Shown one piece after another: positions 16,719 through 24,974 of a stretch of DNA of 64,000 nucleotides (position 1 is its first letter; the number at the start of each line of letters is the position of its first letter). This stretch comes from an uncultured Ferrovum sp. (GTDB lineage Bacteria; Pseudomonadota; Gammaproteobacteria; Burkholderiales; Ferrovaceae), in contig CAIPTD010000039.1 in assembly GCA_903867885.1 (NCBI GenBank), positions 1 through 64,000 of the forward strand, written 5' to 3'. The notes under the pieces were generated by a model that was given only the letters and a program-made list of their open reading frames with translations, was not told the origin of the DNA and did no database searches. A program made the position numbers and the translations under genes.

Positions 16719-18071
16719 TTATCGCTGCGCTTCACCTGGAATGAGCGGTACAGTTTCTCGCACAAGTGATCCAGATTCAGCATGCGTGCCATTAGGAAGC
16801 AAAGCCCAGAGTTTTAGTTTCTGACGCATTCTGCCCGCCTGAGCAAGGGCGGCCTCTCCTAATCCCCAAAAATAATCCACGCGCACTGAGCCATTGATAG
16901 CCCCCCCCGTGTCTTGGGCCATCGCAAATCGCTTGAATGCTTGCTGGCTTAGCGGAAAAGTAGTGTCAACAAAAACGGGAACACCCAAAGGGATAATACG
17001 GGCATCCACGGCTACGCTCCCCTCACCAATTAGTGGAGTACCTAGCGTGCCTAATGGTCCAGGTAACTCACCGGGCAGTTCTCTAAAAAATACATAGCTA
17101 GGATTGGCTTGTAAAAACTCAGCGACAAGATCTGGGTGAGAGAGAGCCCACGCTTTGATACCTTGCAAGGTAGCCTGTTCAACGCTTAATACACCGCGCT
17201 CAATAAGAAGCCGGGCAACGGATCGAAATGGCTGGCCATTTTGATCTGCATACCCAACATGCATTCCCCCACCTTCGGCTAATTCCACACGACCTGAACC
17301 CTGAATGTGCAGAAAAAAAACTTCAACGGGATCATCAATCCACACGATCTCACGGCCTTTTAGGCTATTAGGCGTGTCTTGTTCAATATCTGCGCGCGAG
17401 TAGTAAGGGATCACGCGATTACCTTCAAGTCGACCACGAACACGCCGACCTTTGAGTTCGGGAACAATACTTTCCAGTTCCACCGTTAACAGATCATCGG
17501 GTTTGCTGTACAAAGGAATGCGATAACGCGCATCCGCTTTACGGCTTCCATGCAAAATAGGCTCGTAGTAGCCTGTGGCCAACCCATCGACCTGCCCCTC
17601 AGAACCCACTGCCTGCCAAGGCGAGAAATGTGTTTTGAGAAAATCTAGTCTTGCTTCTTGGTTATTATCATCGTTTAGGGTAGCTGCCGAACTGCAGATT
17701 TCGGACCAAATGGGGTCGGATCGCAAAGCCACACAGCCAAAATTAAAAGATTGCCACATAGGAGCCAATACTGCCTTGGCATCTAACCCAGATAAATCTG
17801 ACCAGGTAGCAGGGCGTAAACTGCCTTTGCGGCTGGCTAATGAGGGAGCAGGTTCTAGATTTGCGGCTTCATTGCAGGCACACCCTAAAGATGCAGTCAT
17901 TGAGGTTGCGCTTGGCGTAGATGCCAAAGTTGATTGAATGCTGGGCGTTTTAGTTGTTTCGGCGGCTAACACCGTATGGGATGCAAGGGAAAACACAACT
18001 AAAGTAAGTGCCAGAACTGCTCTGGGGATCAGAGTAGAATAGAGGCTAATAGTGCTAGAGGAAAGTTTCAT
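16719..18071 (-). CDS. mltA: Membrane-bound lytic murein transglycosylase A
   Basis: A 450-residue MltA-family lytic transglycosylase that cleaves peptidoglycan glycan strands. The MltA barrel region begins near GLATGYYEPILHGSR, and the C-terminal 3D domain has the catalytic aspartate region AMAQDTGGAINGSVRVDYFWG. I chose ATG 18071 because it opens a hydrophobic export segment (LIPRAVLALTLVVFSLASHTVLAA). There is no clear lipobox at that site, so it may be periplasmic rather than a lipoprotein as in E. coli. The start codon overlaps, within one CATG, the ATG of a small gene on the other strand. Its promoter would then lie inside that small gene or in apaG. Confidence 0.9.
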   Translation of the reverse strand: MKLSSSTISLYSTLIPRAVLALTLVVFSLASHTVLAAETTKTPSIQSTLASTPSATSMTASLGCACNEAANLEPAPSLASRKGSLRPATWSDLSGLDAKAVLAPMWQSFNFGCVALRSDPIWSEICSSAATLNDDNNQEARLDFLKTHFSPWQAVGSEGQVDGLATGYYEPILHGSRKADARYRIPLYSKPDDLLTVELESIVPELKGRRVRGRLEGNRVIPYYSRADIEQDTPNSLKGREIVWIDDPVEVFFLHIQGSGRVELAEGGGMHVGYADQNGQPFRSVARLLIERGVLSVEQATLQGIKAWALSHPDLVAEFLQANPSYVFFRELPGELPGPLGTLGTPLIGEGSVAVDARIIPLGVPVFVDTTFPLSQQAFKRFAMAQDTGGAINGSVRVDYFWGLGEAALAQAGRMRQKLKLWALLPNGTHAESGSLVRETVPLIPGEAQR

Positions 18072-18174
18072 GGCTTGGATTTTATTAGAAGCGGGATTAG
18101 CGCTCGCGCTGGCCCTGTTCATAGTTTGGTGGACGCTGCCGCGTGAAGGTAAAAACAAATCAGACACAAAGTAA
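18070..18174 (+). CDS. Small single-pass membrane protein (34 residues), unknown function
   Basis: ATG at 18070 to TAA at 18172-18174, 34 residues. Residues 3-22 form one hydrophobic helix (WILLEAGLALALALFIVWW), followed by a charged tail (LPREGKNKSDTK), so an N-out/C-in or tail-in topology is expected by the positive-inside rule. It has one of the best ribosome sites in the window, GAGGA about 7 bases before the ATG, which is the main reason to believe it. The ATG shares a CATG palindrome with the mltA start on the opposite strand. The stop lies 7 bases from the apaG stop (convergent). From memory, similar short membrane proteins occur beside apaG in other Burkholderiales; I cannot verify this here. 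Confidence 0.65.
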   Translation: MAWILLEAGLALALALFIVWWTLPREGKNKSDTK

Positions 18175-18181
18175 ACTGAGT

Positions 18182-18565
18182 TCAATGCAGCACGCGAGGG
18201 ACGCTCAGTACAAAAGTGGGAATCTCAGCATCAAATCGGGTGCCATCCGAGGCCACCATCTGATAGCTTCCAGTCATGGTTCCAACCGGCGTAGCGATAG
18301 CAGACCCACTGCTGTACTGAAAGCTTTCACCAGGCCGCAAGGTAGGTTGTTCGCCCACGACCCCCAGACCCTTCACCTCTTGCACGTGAGCGTCGGCGTC
18401 TGTAATGACCCAGTGCCGGCTCAAGAGTTGTGCGGTTTCCTCACCCGTGTTGGTGATGGTCACTGTGTAAGAAAATACATAACGCCGATCTAATTCATCT
18501 GATTGATCGGGTAAATACTGAGATACAGCTTGCACCGTAATGCGATATTTTGAAGGTTCTGTCAT
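18182..18565 (-). CDS. apaG: Co2+/Mg2+ efflux protein ApaG
   Basis: A 127-residue protein with the fibronectin-III-like fold of the ApaG family. The conserved core SRHWVITDADAHVQEVKGLG and VVGEQPTLRPGESFQYSSG is intact, at about 62-97. The name derives from a Salmonella phenotype in cobalt and magnesium transport; the biochemical function is not settled. I chose ATG 18565 (MTEPSKYRITVQA), the usual family start, over an in-frame start at 18601. It lies divergent from rpe with a gap of about 50 bases, and the mltA/apaG/rpe neighbourhood is standard for Burkholderiales. Confidence 0.93.
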   Translation of the reverse strand: MTEPSKYRITVQAVSQYLPDQSDELDRRYVFSYTVTITNTGEETAQLLSRHWVITDADAHVQEVKGLGVVGEQPTLRPGESFQYSSGSAIATPVGTMTGSYQMVASDGTRFDAEIPTFVLSVPRVLH

Positions 18566-18616
18566 GACTACATTCCACACTAAACCATGTTGCTTATGCA
18601 AGCATTGGAGAATTGA

Positions 18617-19294
18617 ATGAATCCCGCTCGAATTTCCCCCAGCATTCTCTCCGCTGACTTTGCTCGCTTAGGCGAGGAAGTACGTAGCGTCATCGATGCG
18701 GGTGCAGATATGATTCACTTTGACGTGATGGATAACCATTACGTTCCCAATCTCACCATTGGTCCCTTGGTATGCAGCGCAATACGCCCCCATACACAAG
18801 CGCCTATCGATGTTCATTTAATGGTGAAACCTGTAGATCGCATCATCCCTGACTTTGCGAGCGCTGGGGCAAATATCATTAGTTTTCATCCTGAAGCGTC
18901 TGAACATATTGACCGAACGTTGGCATTAATTCGTGACAGCGGATGCAAAGCGGGTTTGGTCTTTAATCCTGGAACGCCCTTGCATTATCTTGATCACGTG
19001 ATGGATCGCCTTGACTTGATTTTGCTCATGTCGGTCAACCCGGGGTTTGGCGGACAAGGTTTTATTCCTGAAACCTTAAAAAAAATAGCTGCAGTACGTA
19101 GCCGCATCGATCAATCTGGAAGGGATATTTGGCTTGAGGTGGATGGGGGAATAAAGATCGATAATATTAGAGAAATTGCCCGGGCAGGCGCGGATACTTT
19201 TGTTGCCGGATCCGCAATCTTTGGTGCTAAAAACTATTCAGAGGTCATTGCAGCAATGCGTTCAGAAATCCAACAAGCAAGTGAGGCGATGTGA
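18617..19294 (+). CDS. rpe: Ribulose-phosphate 3-epimerase
   Basis: A 225-residue TIM-barrel enzyme interconverting ribulose 5-phosphate and xylulose 5-phosphate in the pentose phosphate pathway. Diagnostic motifs are [17 protein letters not shown] (about 6-22), [18 protein letters not shown] with a metal-binding histidine and catalytic aspartate, [16 protein letters not shown], and LEVDGGI near 176-182. In many Burkholderiales gph lies between rpe and trpE; here the rpe stop overlaps the GTG start of trpE by 4 bases, so gph is absent from this spot. Confidence 0.96.
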   Translation: MNPARISPSILSADFARLGEEVRSVIDAGADMIHFDVMDNHYVPNLTIGPLVCSAIRPHTQAPIDVHLMVKPVDRIIPDFASAGANIISFHPEASEHIDRTLALIRDSGCKAGLVFNPGTPLHYLDHVMDRLDLILLMSVNPGFGGQGFIPETLKKIAAVRSRIDQSGRDIWLEVDGGIKIDNIREIARAGADTFVAGSAIFGAKNYSEVIAAMRSEIQQASEAM

Positions 19295-20781
19295 ATCAAG
19301 TTGTGACGACCGAGCAGGAGTTTCAGGCACTCGCTGCAGCTGGTTTTAATCGTATTCCGCTGGTCTTAGAAACCTTGGCGGATCTGGATACCCCTTTATC
19401 TGCCTATCTTAAATTAGCCAATAAACCATGGTCTTATTTACTGGAGTCGGTGCAAGGCGGGGAACGATTTGGCCGTTTTTCATTTATAGGGCTACCTGCA
19501 AAAACTCGCATCGTGGCGCATGGCCATGATGTAAAAGTGATACGAGAAGACCAAATCATTGAACAGTCGCAACAAATAGACCCTCTCGCTTTCATTCGCA
19601 CTTGGCTGAGCCAATACAAAGTTGCCCCCCTGGCTAATTTCCCAAGGTTTTGTGGCGGTTTGGTAGGCTATTTTGGACACGACTGTGTGCGTTATATGGA
19701 GCGTCGTTTAAATCAGGGATGGAAATCAGGCGGCGCCAATACCCCGGATATTCTTTTGCTCCTATCAACTGAGCTGATTGTTGCGGATAACCTCAGCGGC
19801 AAGCTTCGTTTAGTGGTATATGCCGACCCATCAGAGGCAATGAGCTATCAAAAAGCGGTTAAAAGATTAGAACAGCTTCGCGATGATCTGCGCACTGCTT
19901 CAGCGATTCCACCCATTTCCGCATCTATCCATGCTGAATCCGATGCAGTTGCTATTTCAGAAATAGGGCAAGAACGTTTTGAAGAAATGGTCGAGCAAGC
20001 CAAAAAATACATTCATGATGGCGATGCCATGCAGGTGGTATTGAGCCAGCGTATGCGTCGGCCTTATCACGCGGCTCCCCTCACCTTATATCGGGCCTTA
20101 CGTACGCTAAATCCTTCGCCGTACATGTTCTATTACGATTTTGGCGATTTTCAGGTAGTCGGCGCTTCGCCAGAGATTCTGGTAAGACTGCAAGATGGCC
20201 AGGTGACGCTGCGCCCGATCGCAGGAACGAGACCGCGAGGCAAAACCCCCGAGCAGGATCAAGCCCTGGCTGAAGACCTTTTGGCCGACCCCAAAGAACG
20301 CGCAGAACATGTGATGCTGATTGATCTTGGACGCAATGATGTAGGGCGTATTTCGGATGCCGGCACTGTGAAGCTCACCGAGAATATGATGATTGAACGC
20401 TATTCACATGTGATGCACATCGTATCAAATGTTGAAGGTACCCTACGCAAAGGTTTCGACGCCGTTGACGTACTCAAAGCCACTTTCCCTGCAGGCACCT
20501 TAAGCGGCGCTCCAAAAGTAAGAGCCTTGGAAATTATTGATGAATTAGAGGGTTCACGTCGCGGCGTATATGGGGGCGCAGTGGGTTACTTGGGATTTAA
20601 CGGGGATATGGACTTGGCCATAGCAATACGAACAGGGGTCATTCAAAATGGTACCTTGTACGTTCAAGCTGGGGCTGGGATTGTTGCAGACTCTGTACCT
20701 GCTTCAGAGTGGCAGGAGACAGTGAATAAGTCTATGGCAGTCATTTCAGCAGCCGAACTTGCCTGTAGGGGCTTGGTATAA
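19291..20781 (+). CDS. trpE: Anthranilate synthase component I
   Basis: A 496-residue chorismate-utilising enzyme that makes anthranilate, the first step of tryptophan synthesis, together with the amidotransferase TrpG. The start is GTG at 19291, overlapping the rpe stop. The N-terminal domain carries [18 protein letters not shown], the region of the tryptophan feedback site. The catalytic C-terminal half carries [46 protein letters not shown] and [15 protein letters not shown]. The gene is followed by ndh rather than trpG-trpD-trpC. I saw no leader peptide or attenuator upstream, as expected for a gene coupled to rpe. Confidence 0.96.
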   Translation: MNQVVTTEQEFQALAAAGFNRIPLVLETLADLDTPLSAYLKLANKPWSYLLESVQGGERFGRFSFIGLPAKTRIVAHGHDVKVIREDQIIEQSQQIDPLAFIRTWLSQYKVAPLANFPRFCGGLVGYFGHDCVRYMERRLNQGWKSGGANTPDILLLLSTELIVADNLSGKLRLVVYADPSEAMSYQKAVKRLEQLRDDLRTASAIPPISASIHAESDAVAISEIGQERFEEMVEQAKKYIHDGDAMQVVLSQRMRRPYHAAPLTLYRALRTLNPSPYMFYYDFGDFQVVGASPEILVRLQDGQVTLRPIAGTRPRGKTPEQDQALAEDLLADPKERAEHVMLIDLGRNDVGRISDAGTVKLTENMMIERYSHVMHIVSNVEGTLRKGFDAVDVLKATFPAGTLSGAPKVRALEIIDELEGSRRGVYGGAVGYLGFNGDMDLAIAIRTGVIQNGTLYVQAGAGIVADSVPASEWQETVNKSMAVISAAELACRGLV

Positions 20782-20840
20782 AAATGCTGAACCCTTCTAG
20801 TTTGCTACACTTGGCTTATCAACTTTTTGGAGCGCAATAG

Positions 20841-22160
20841 ATGAACGAAGCGCATATACCAACCTATATCGTGATTGGCGGTGGTGCTGGGGGCTTAGAG
20901 CTTGTTACAACGCTTGGCAATACTTTAGGAAAAGCAGGAAAAGCCAAAGTCATCCTGGTAGACAAGTCTCCTATTCATATTTGGAAACCCCATCTCCATG
21001 AGGTGGCTGCAGGGAGTATGGACGTGGGTTTACATCGCCTGGAGTATGTTGCTCAAGCGCGATGGCATGACTTTGAATTTCAAATGGGCAGCATGCTGAG
21101 CATAGATCGCACTAAAAAAACCATCCGTGTCGGAGCTGTCAATGATAGTGATGGGCAACCCATGTTGCCCGAACGCGATCTCTCTTACGACGAGCTTGTT
21201 GTGGCAGTTGGTAGCCAAATTAATACCTTTAATATTCCCGGCACAACGGAATATGCCATTGGTTTAGATTCGGTCTTTGATGCTGAGCGCTTTCGCCAAA
21301 AACTCATTGCTGCCTGTATGCGAGCCGAGACGCGTGCGGCCGAGGGGGAAAGCCATCAAGTCTCTATCGCTATTATTGGTGCGGGTGCAACCGGTGTAGA
21401 ACTTGCTGCTGAGCTCCGAAATACCAGCAAGGTTCTGGGTGCATATGGCATCCATCGCATGGATCCCAAAAAAGACGTCAGGATCACCGTGATTGAAGGG
21501 GCAGACAGAATTTTGCCTGGTCTCACCCCCCGGGTATCTAAATCGGTTGGCGAATTGTTAGAGAGCATGGGAATCGAAATTAGAGTTTCTGAACGCGTCA
21601 CTGAAGTACGTTCAGATGGCGTAAGCACAGCTTCTGGCTTGATCATCTCTGCTGATTTAATAGTATGGGCAGCGGGATTAAAAGCCCCTGATATCTTGTC
21701 CCAACTGGATGGCTTAGAAACAAATCGCATTAATCAACTCGTTGTGAATGATCACCTAAAAGCCACTCGGGATGAGCACATTTATGCCTTGGGAGATTGT
21801 GCGCAATGTGAATGGAAAGGAGGGCAAGGATATATTCCTCCTAGGGCTCAGTCCGCACACCAGCAAGCCAGTTACCTCGCTAAATTATTCCTTAAAAAAT
21901 TGAAAGGAAAAACGGTGGGGCCCTTTTATTATCATGACTTTGGTTCTTTAGTGTCTTTGGGGCGCAGCAGTGCGGTTGGTAATTTGATGGGTGGCTTGAT
22001 GGGCGGGAATATGTTTATCGACGGCTTCATCGCCCGCCTGATGTACAAATCACTCTATCAAATGCATCAGTTTGCGCTTCATGGTTTTATCAAGACCGCA
22101 CTCGACTTATTATCTGTGCAATTACGTAAAGCGACTGAGCCCCATATTAAGTTGCATTGA
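20841..22160 (+). CDS. ndh: Type II NADH:quinone oxidoreductase (NDH-2)
   Basis: A 439-residue membrane-associated flavoprotein that passes electrons from NADH to quinone without pumping protons. The FAD motif IGGGAGGLELV is at about 12-22, and the NAD(P) motif AIIGAGATGVELAAELRN near 176-193. A third FAD motif, IYALGDCAQC, is near residue 314, followed by PPRAQSAHQQASYL. The C-terminal stretch (MYKSLYQMHQFALHGFIKTA onward) resembles the amphipathic membrane anchor of Ndh. It stands alone: about 60 bases after trpE and followed by a hairpin terminator. It provides an alternative respiratory entry that would use the ubiquinone made by UbiH and its paralogue. Confidence 0.92.
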   Translation: MNEAHIPTYIVIGGGAGGLELVTTLGNTLGKAGKAKVILVDKSPIHIWKPHLHEVAAGSMDVGLHRLEYVAQARWHDFEFQMGSMLSIDRTKKTIRVGAVNDSDGQPMLPERDLSYDELVVAVGSQINTFNIPGTTEYAIGLDSVFDAERFRQKLIAACMRAETRAAEGESHQVSIAIIGAGATGVELAAELRNTSKVLGAYGIHRMDPKKDVRITVIEGADRILPGLTPRVSKSVGELLESMGIEIRVSERVTEVRSDGVSTASGLIISADLIVWAAGLKAPDILSQLDGLETNRINQLVVNDHLKATRDEHIYALGDCAQCEWKGGQGYIPPRAQSAHQQASYLAKLFLKKLKGKTVGPFYYHDFGSLVSLGRSSAVGNLMGGLMGGNMFIDGFIARLMYKSLYQMHQFALHGFIKTALDLLSVQLRKATEPHIKLH

Positions 22161-22170
22161 GCGCGTGTAT

Positions 22171-22200
22171 ACCGAGCGTTGGACAAACGCTCGGTTTCTT
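22171..22200 (+). terminator. Rho-independent terminator after ndh
   Basis: A 10-base perfect stem ACCGAGCGTT (22171-22180) and AACGCTCGGT (22186-22195) with a 5-base loop GGACA, followed by TTCTT. It begins 11 bases after the ndh stop codon. The stem is GC-rich; the T tract is short and interrupted. It also lies 3' of the gene converging from the other strand and could serve both directions. Confidence 0.8.
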
Positions 22201-22257
22201 GCTTCAAACATCCGCAATCAAGCTTTTAAGGCCCCAGCGCTTCTCCTCCCACACCAA

Positions 22258-23019
22258 TTAATTATCAAATGCCGGAAGCTGTGCCGGCGCTCCTGCAGGC
22301 GGCTTGCTTGGATAAACAATACGAACTGCAGCGTAAGCCTTACCCGACTGGGGATCATGCAGATTGGATGTACCGCGATACTCCACTAAAGTCTTGGTCT
22401 GTAAATCGTAAGTCATCTGAAGGGGGGAGACGAGATATCGTAAAAACGAATCGGGCTCACCTTTTATTTTAAGGGTTGGGTGTCCATCCAGAGTCCCATC
22501 ACCCGCTTTTTTCAAGCGGAAACTGTATTTGTCTAGTTGACCCGCTACAACGAAAGAAAACTGTGCTGTTTTTCCCGATGAAAGATCAGCCAAGTGATCC
22601 ACGATATAACAATTAAATCCAGCATCAGCCACCATACCTGGTTGACGATCGATCGACACTTTTTGCTGCTTACCTTCGAATAATTTCTCCAATTCGATCG
22701 CTGAAGGAGTTAGGTTAGCAACCGCTTCCTCATAACGCTCCCCGGGAAACTTGGAACGGAACACAGGAATGTAAGGGTCTTTTGAAAAATCCAGAGTCTT
22801 CTCACCCATCAAATGGTTATCTGGCGAGAAATAACGTACGCTGCCACTCAACCAACGGTCTCCGTCATAAATATGTTGGTGAACTTCGGTATAGAGGTAT
22901 TTTCCGGTCGCATCATCAAATGCAAATCCATAGAATTTGCGGGGTTCTTTTGCAGCCAAGGCAGGCAGAGCGAAGATCACTGAACCAAGCAAAACAACAG
23001 TGCTTAATAAGCGGGTCAT
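22258..23019 (-). CDS. Secreted protein of unknown function, linked to CFA-like methyltransferase
   Basis: A 253-residue protein. The chosen ATG (23019) opens a signal peptide MTRLLSTVVLLGSVIFALPALA, cleaved about residue 22, so it is periplasmic or outer-membrane associated. The frame is open upstream into the methyltransferase gene, but that extension is not signal-like. The mature part begins KEPRKFYGFAFDDATGKYLYTE and appears all-beta, with repeated short strands and a cluster of YxF/YxG turns. A central pair of segments, VSIDRQPGMVADAGFNCYIVDH and LVSPLQMTYDLQTKTLVEYRG, suggests a lipocalin-like or LolA-like barrel, but I cannot prove this. No enzymatic motif is seen. It is 40 bases downstream of the CFA-like gene and probably cotranscribed. 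Confidence 0.75.
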   Translation of the reverse strand: MTRLLSTVVLLGSVIFALPALAAKEPRKFYGFAFDDATGKYLYTEVHQHIYDGDRWLSGSVRYFSPDNHLMGEKTLDFSKDPYIPVFRSKFPGERYEEAVANLTPSAIELEKLFEGKQQKVSIDRQPGMVADAGFNCYIVDHLADLSSGKTAQFSFVVAGQLDKYSFRLKKAGDGTLDGHPTLKIKGEPDSFLRYLVSPLQMTYDLQTKTLVEYRGTSNLHDPQSGKAYAAVRIVYPSKPPAGAPAQLPAFDN

Positions 23020-23059
23020 TGCCACAGATTTAGTTTTTTTAGCATGCGTATTCAATTTA

Positions 23060-24151
23060 TCATCTCTTTTCAAAAAGGTAATGGGCAACGCCCCACTCGC
23101 GACCTTCATTAAAACCAAATAACTCAGCGACTGCCATATAAAACATACGCCAGCGTTGAAACCAGATCCGTGCTTCAGCATCACCATATGCTGAAACTAA
23201 AATCGCAATGCACTCTGTGCGATTGGCATCTAATTGCTCCAACCAATGATTGGAGGTTTTTTCATAGTGACGGCCATCTACCCACCACTGATCTAACAAT
23301 TTCAACTTCTCTTGAAAGAACAAAAGCAAATGTTCAGATGGCATGGTGCCCCCCGAAAAGAAATAACGTGTCATCCAATCATTATCGCCATGATCCTCAA
23401 AATGATAAGTGAGAGTTCGATGCGCGAAGATATGAATAAATAGCATTCCTTGCGGCCTCAGCCAACGCGCTACTTTTTCCAGCAGCGCGCTGTAATTCTT
23501 CATATGCTCAAACATCTCAATAGAGATCACACGATCAAACGGCGCCTCTGCGTGCGCTTCAATAAAATCAAATTCAACCACATTACCTGTGACAATTTTT
23601 AGGTTATGAATGCCCCGTTCCTGAGCTCTTGCTTGAATAAACTCTCTTTGGCCATGCGAATTAGACAAGCCAACAATCTGCGAATTGGGAAATCGTTCGG
23701 CCAGCCACAGTGACAAGGAACCCCAACCACACCCCAAATCTAATATTCGCTGACCATCCTTGAGTCGCGCGCGCAAAGCATACAATTCCAACATGGCCTC
23801 TTCTGCTCTTTGCAGACTTTCAGTGCCAACTGGATACCAACAACAGGAATATTTAAGTCGCGGCCCCAAATGTTTTAGGAAAAACGCAGCGGGTACTTCG
23901 TAATGTTGTGCGTTGGCTGCTTGGGTTTCGATCGCAATTGGACTCGCCCTAAGTGAAGCCACCATCGCACGCGTGCGCTCTGTGATGCCTTCAACGCCTA
24001 GCGCAGACTCCATTTTTAAACGTTGCTGCATTAAGCGCCGCATGCCTGCTCGCGCAATCCAATCAGGAATCCATCCTCTCTCGCACAGGTCTATGGGCGA
24101 CCACGTCATCACGGGGCGTGGGCTGTAGTTTGATGAATTGGAATCTGTCAC
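23060..24151 (-). CDS. Cyclopropane-fatty-acyl-phospholipid synthase family methyltransferase
   Basis: A 363-residue SAM-dependent enzyme of the CFA synthase family. The family's N-terminal part is followed by QHYEVPAAFFLKHLGPRLKYSCC, and the SAM motif ILDLGCGWGSLSLWLAERFP lies near residue 135. VISIEMFEHMKNYS and FIHIFAHRTLTYHFED are also family features. The start is GTG at 24151, with GAGG 8 bases upstream, 7 bases after the DUF1295 stop; a longer in-frame start at 24250 lies inside that gene. Expected activity is methyl or methylene transfer to unsaturated membrane acyl chains. Which product (cyclopropane, methylated or furan precursor) cannot be told from sequence. Confidence 0.88.
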   Translation of the reverse strand: MTDSNSSNYSPRPVMTWSPIDLCERGWIPDWIARAGMRRLMQQRLKMESALGVEGITERTRAMVASLRASPIAIETQAANAQHYEVPAAFFLKHLGPRLKYSCCWYPVGTESLQRAEEAMLELYALRARLKDGQRILDLGCGWGSLSLWLAERFPNSQIVGLSNSHGQREFIQARAQERGIHNLKIVTGNVVEFDFIEAHAEAPFDRVISIEMFEHMKNYSALLEKVARWLRPQGMLFIHIFAHRTLTYHFEDHGDNDWMTRYFFSGGTMPSEHLLLFFQEKLKLLDQWWVDGRHYEKTSNHWLEQLDANRTECIAILVSAYGDAEARIWFQRWRMFYMAVAELFGFNEGREWGVAHYLFEKR

Positions 24152-24158
24152 AAAAACC

Positions 24159-24938
24159 TCAAAATCGACGGGGAGGGAAAGGGATAAATGCGCTCGTGGT
24201 TTTGATGTAGTCAGCATACTCGGGGCGTTTAGCGGCTGCCTCGGCTTCATTCAGCGGGATACCAGAAACCTTGATGAGCAGGTATGCCATGACTATAGGT
24301 GGAATAAAAGAGAGCCAGACCATGGGGGTATCCCACGCCAATAGGGTGTAGCAAGGCCAGTGCAAGCACTCAAAAAAATAATTAGGGTGACGAGACCAAC
24401 CCCACAAGCCAGATCGGCATACTCTGCCTTTGTTTTCAGGTCGAGTACGGAACCGTTCTAATTGGCTATCGGCTAAGGCCTCGCCTCCTAGCGACAATAC
24501 AGCTAATACCAGTGCTGAAATGATTTGCCATTCCTCTAAAGGTCTCGCTTGCCAGCATACCGCCCACATCCCCAAAGAGAGTAAACTCGCTGCTACGGCC
24601 TGAAAAATAAAAAATTGCAACATCCGGCGATCAGCCATCTCCCCCCAATCTGTTCTTAAACGACGATAGCGGCCGTCTTCAGGCTTTCCTGCATTTCTGA
24701 GATAAAGGTGCGTTCCTAATCTCAAGCCCCAAGCGCCAGCAATGACACCAACCATTAAGCGCGTAGTCAAATCGGCGCTACCCACCAGAGCGTATAAGAC
24801 GCCCATAGCGCCCATGCTCCAAGACCAGACTGGGTCGACCATACCCGCATTACGCGTTTTAAGTTGTCGGACCCATACAGCTATAAACGCCATGCAGGAG
24901 AGAACAAAGCCAAGTAAAAGCGCACTTAAGGCAGGCAT
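24159..24938 (-). CDS. DUF1295 membrane protein (steroid 5-alpha-reductase-like fold)
   Basis: A 259-residue protein with about six or seven hydrophobic segments. The DUF1295/isoprenylcysteine-methyltransferase-like C-terminal signature is visible: CRSGLWGWSRHPNYFFECLHWPCY near 165-188 and LLIKVSGIPLNEAEAAAKRPEYADY near 221-245. The family includes membrane reductases and methyltransferases that bind NADPH or SAM next to a lipid substrate. The adjacent CFA-like methyltransferase (7-base gap) suggests joint modification of membrane lipids. The ATG at 24938 has AAAGAG 7 bases upstream. The exact reaction is unknown. Confidence 0.85.
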   Translation of the reverse strand: MPALSALLLGFVLSCMAFIAVWVRQLKTRNAGMVDPVWSWSMGAMGVLYALVGSADLTTRLMVGVIAGAWGLRLGTHLYLRNAGKPEDGRYRRLRTDWGEMADRRMLQFFIFQAVAASLLSLGMWAVCWQARPLEEWQIISALVLAVLSLGGEALADSQLERFRTRPENKGRVCRSGLWGWSRHPNYFFECLHWPCYTLLAWDTPMVWLSFIPPIVMAYLLIKVSGIPLNEAEAAAKRPEYADYIKTTSAFIPFPPRRF

Positions 24939-24974
24939 ATTGACACTCTTTAATAAAGGGGAATTTTGCTGCTT

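Noticed and set aside
17575-17937. 120-residue frame antisense to mltA
   Set aside because: It lies fully inside mltA on the other strand, with low-complexity, lysine- and serine-rich composition, no ribosome site and no recognisable motif.
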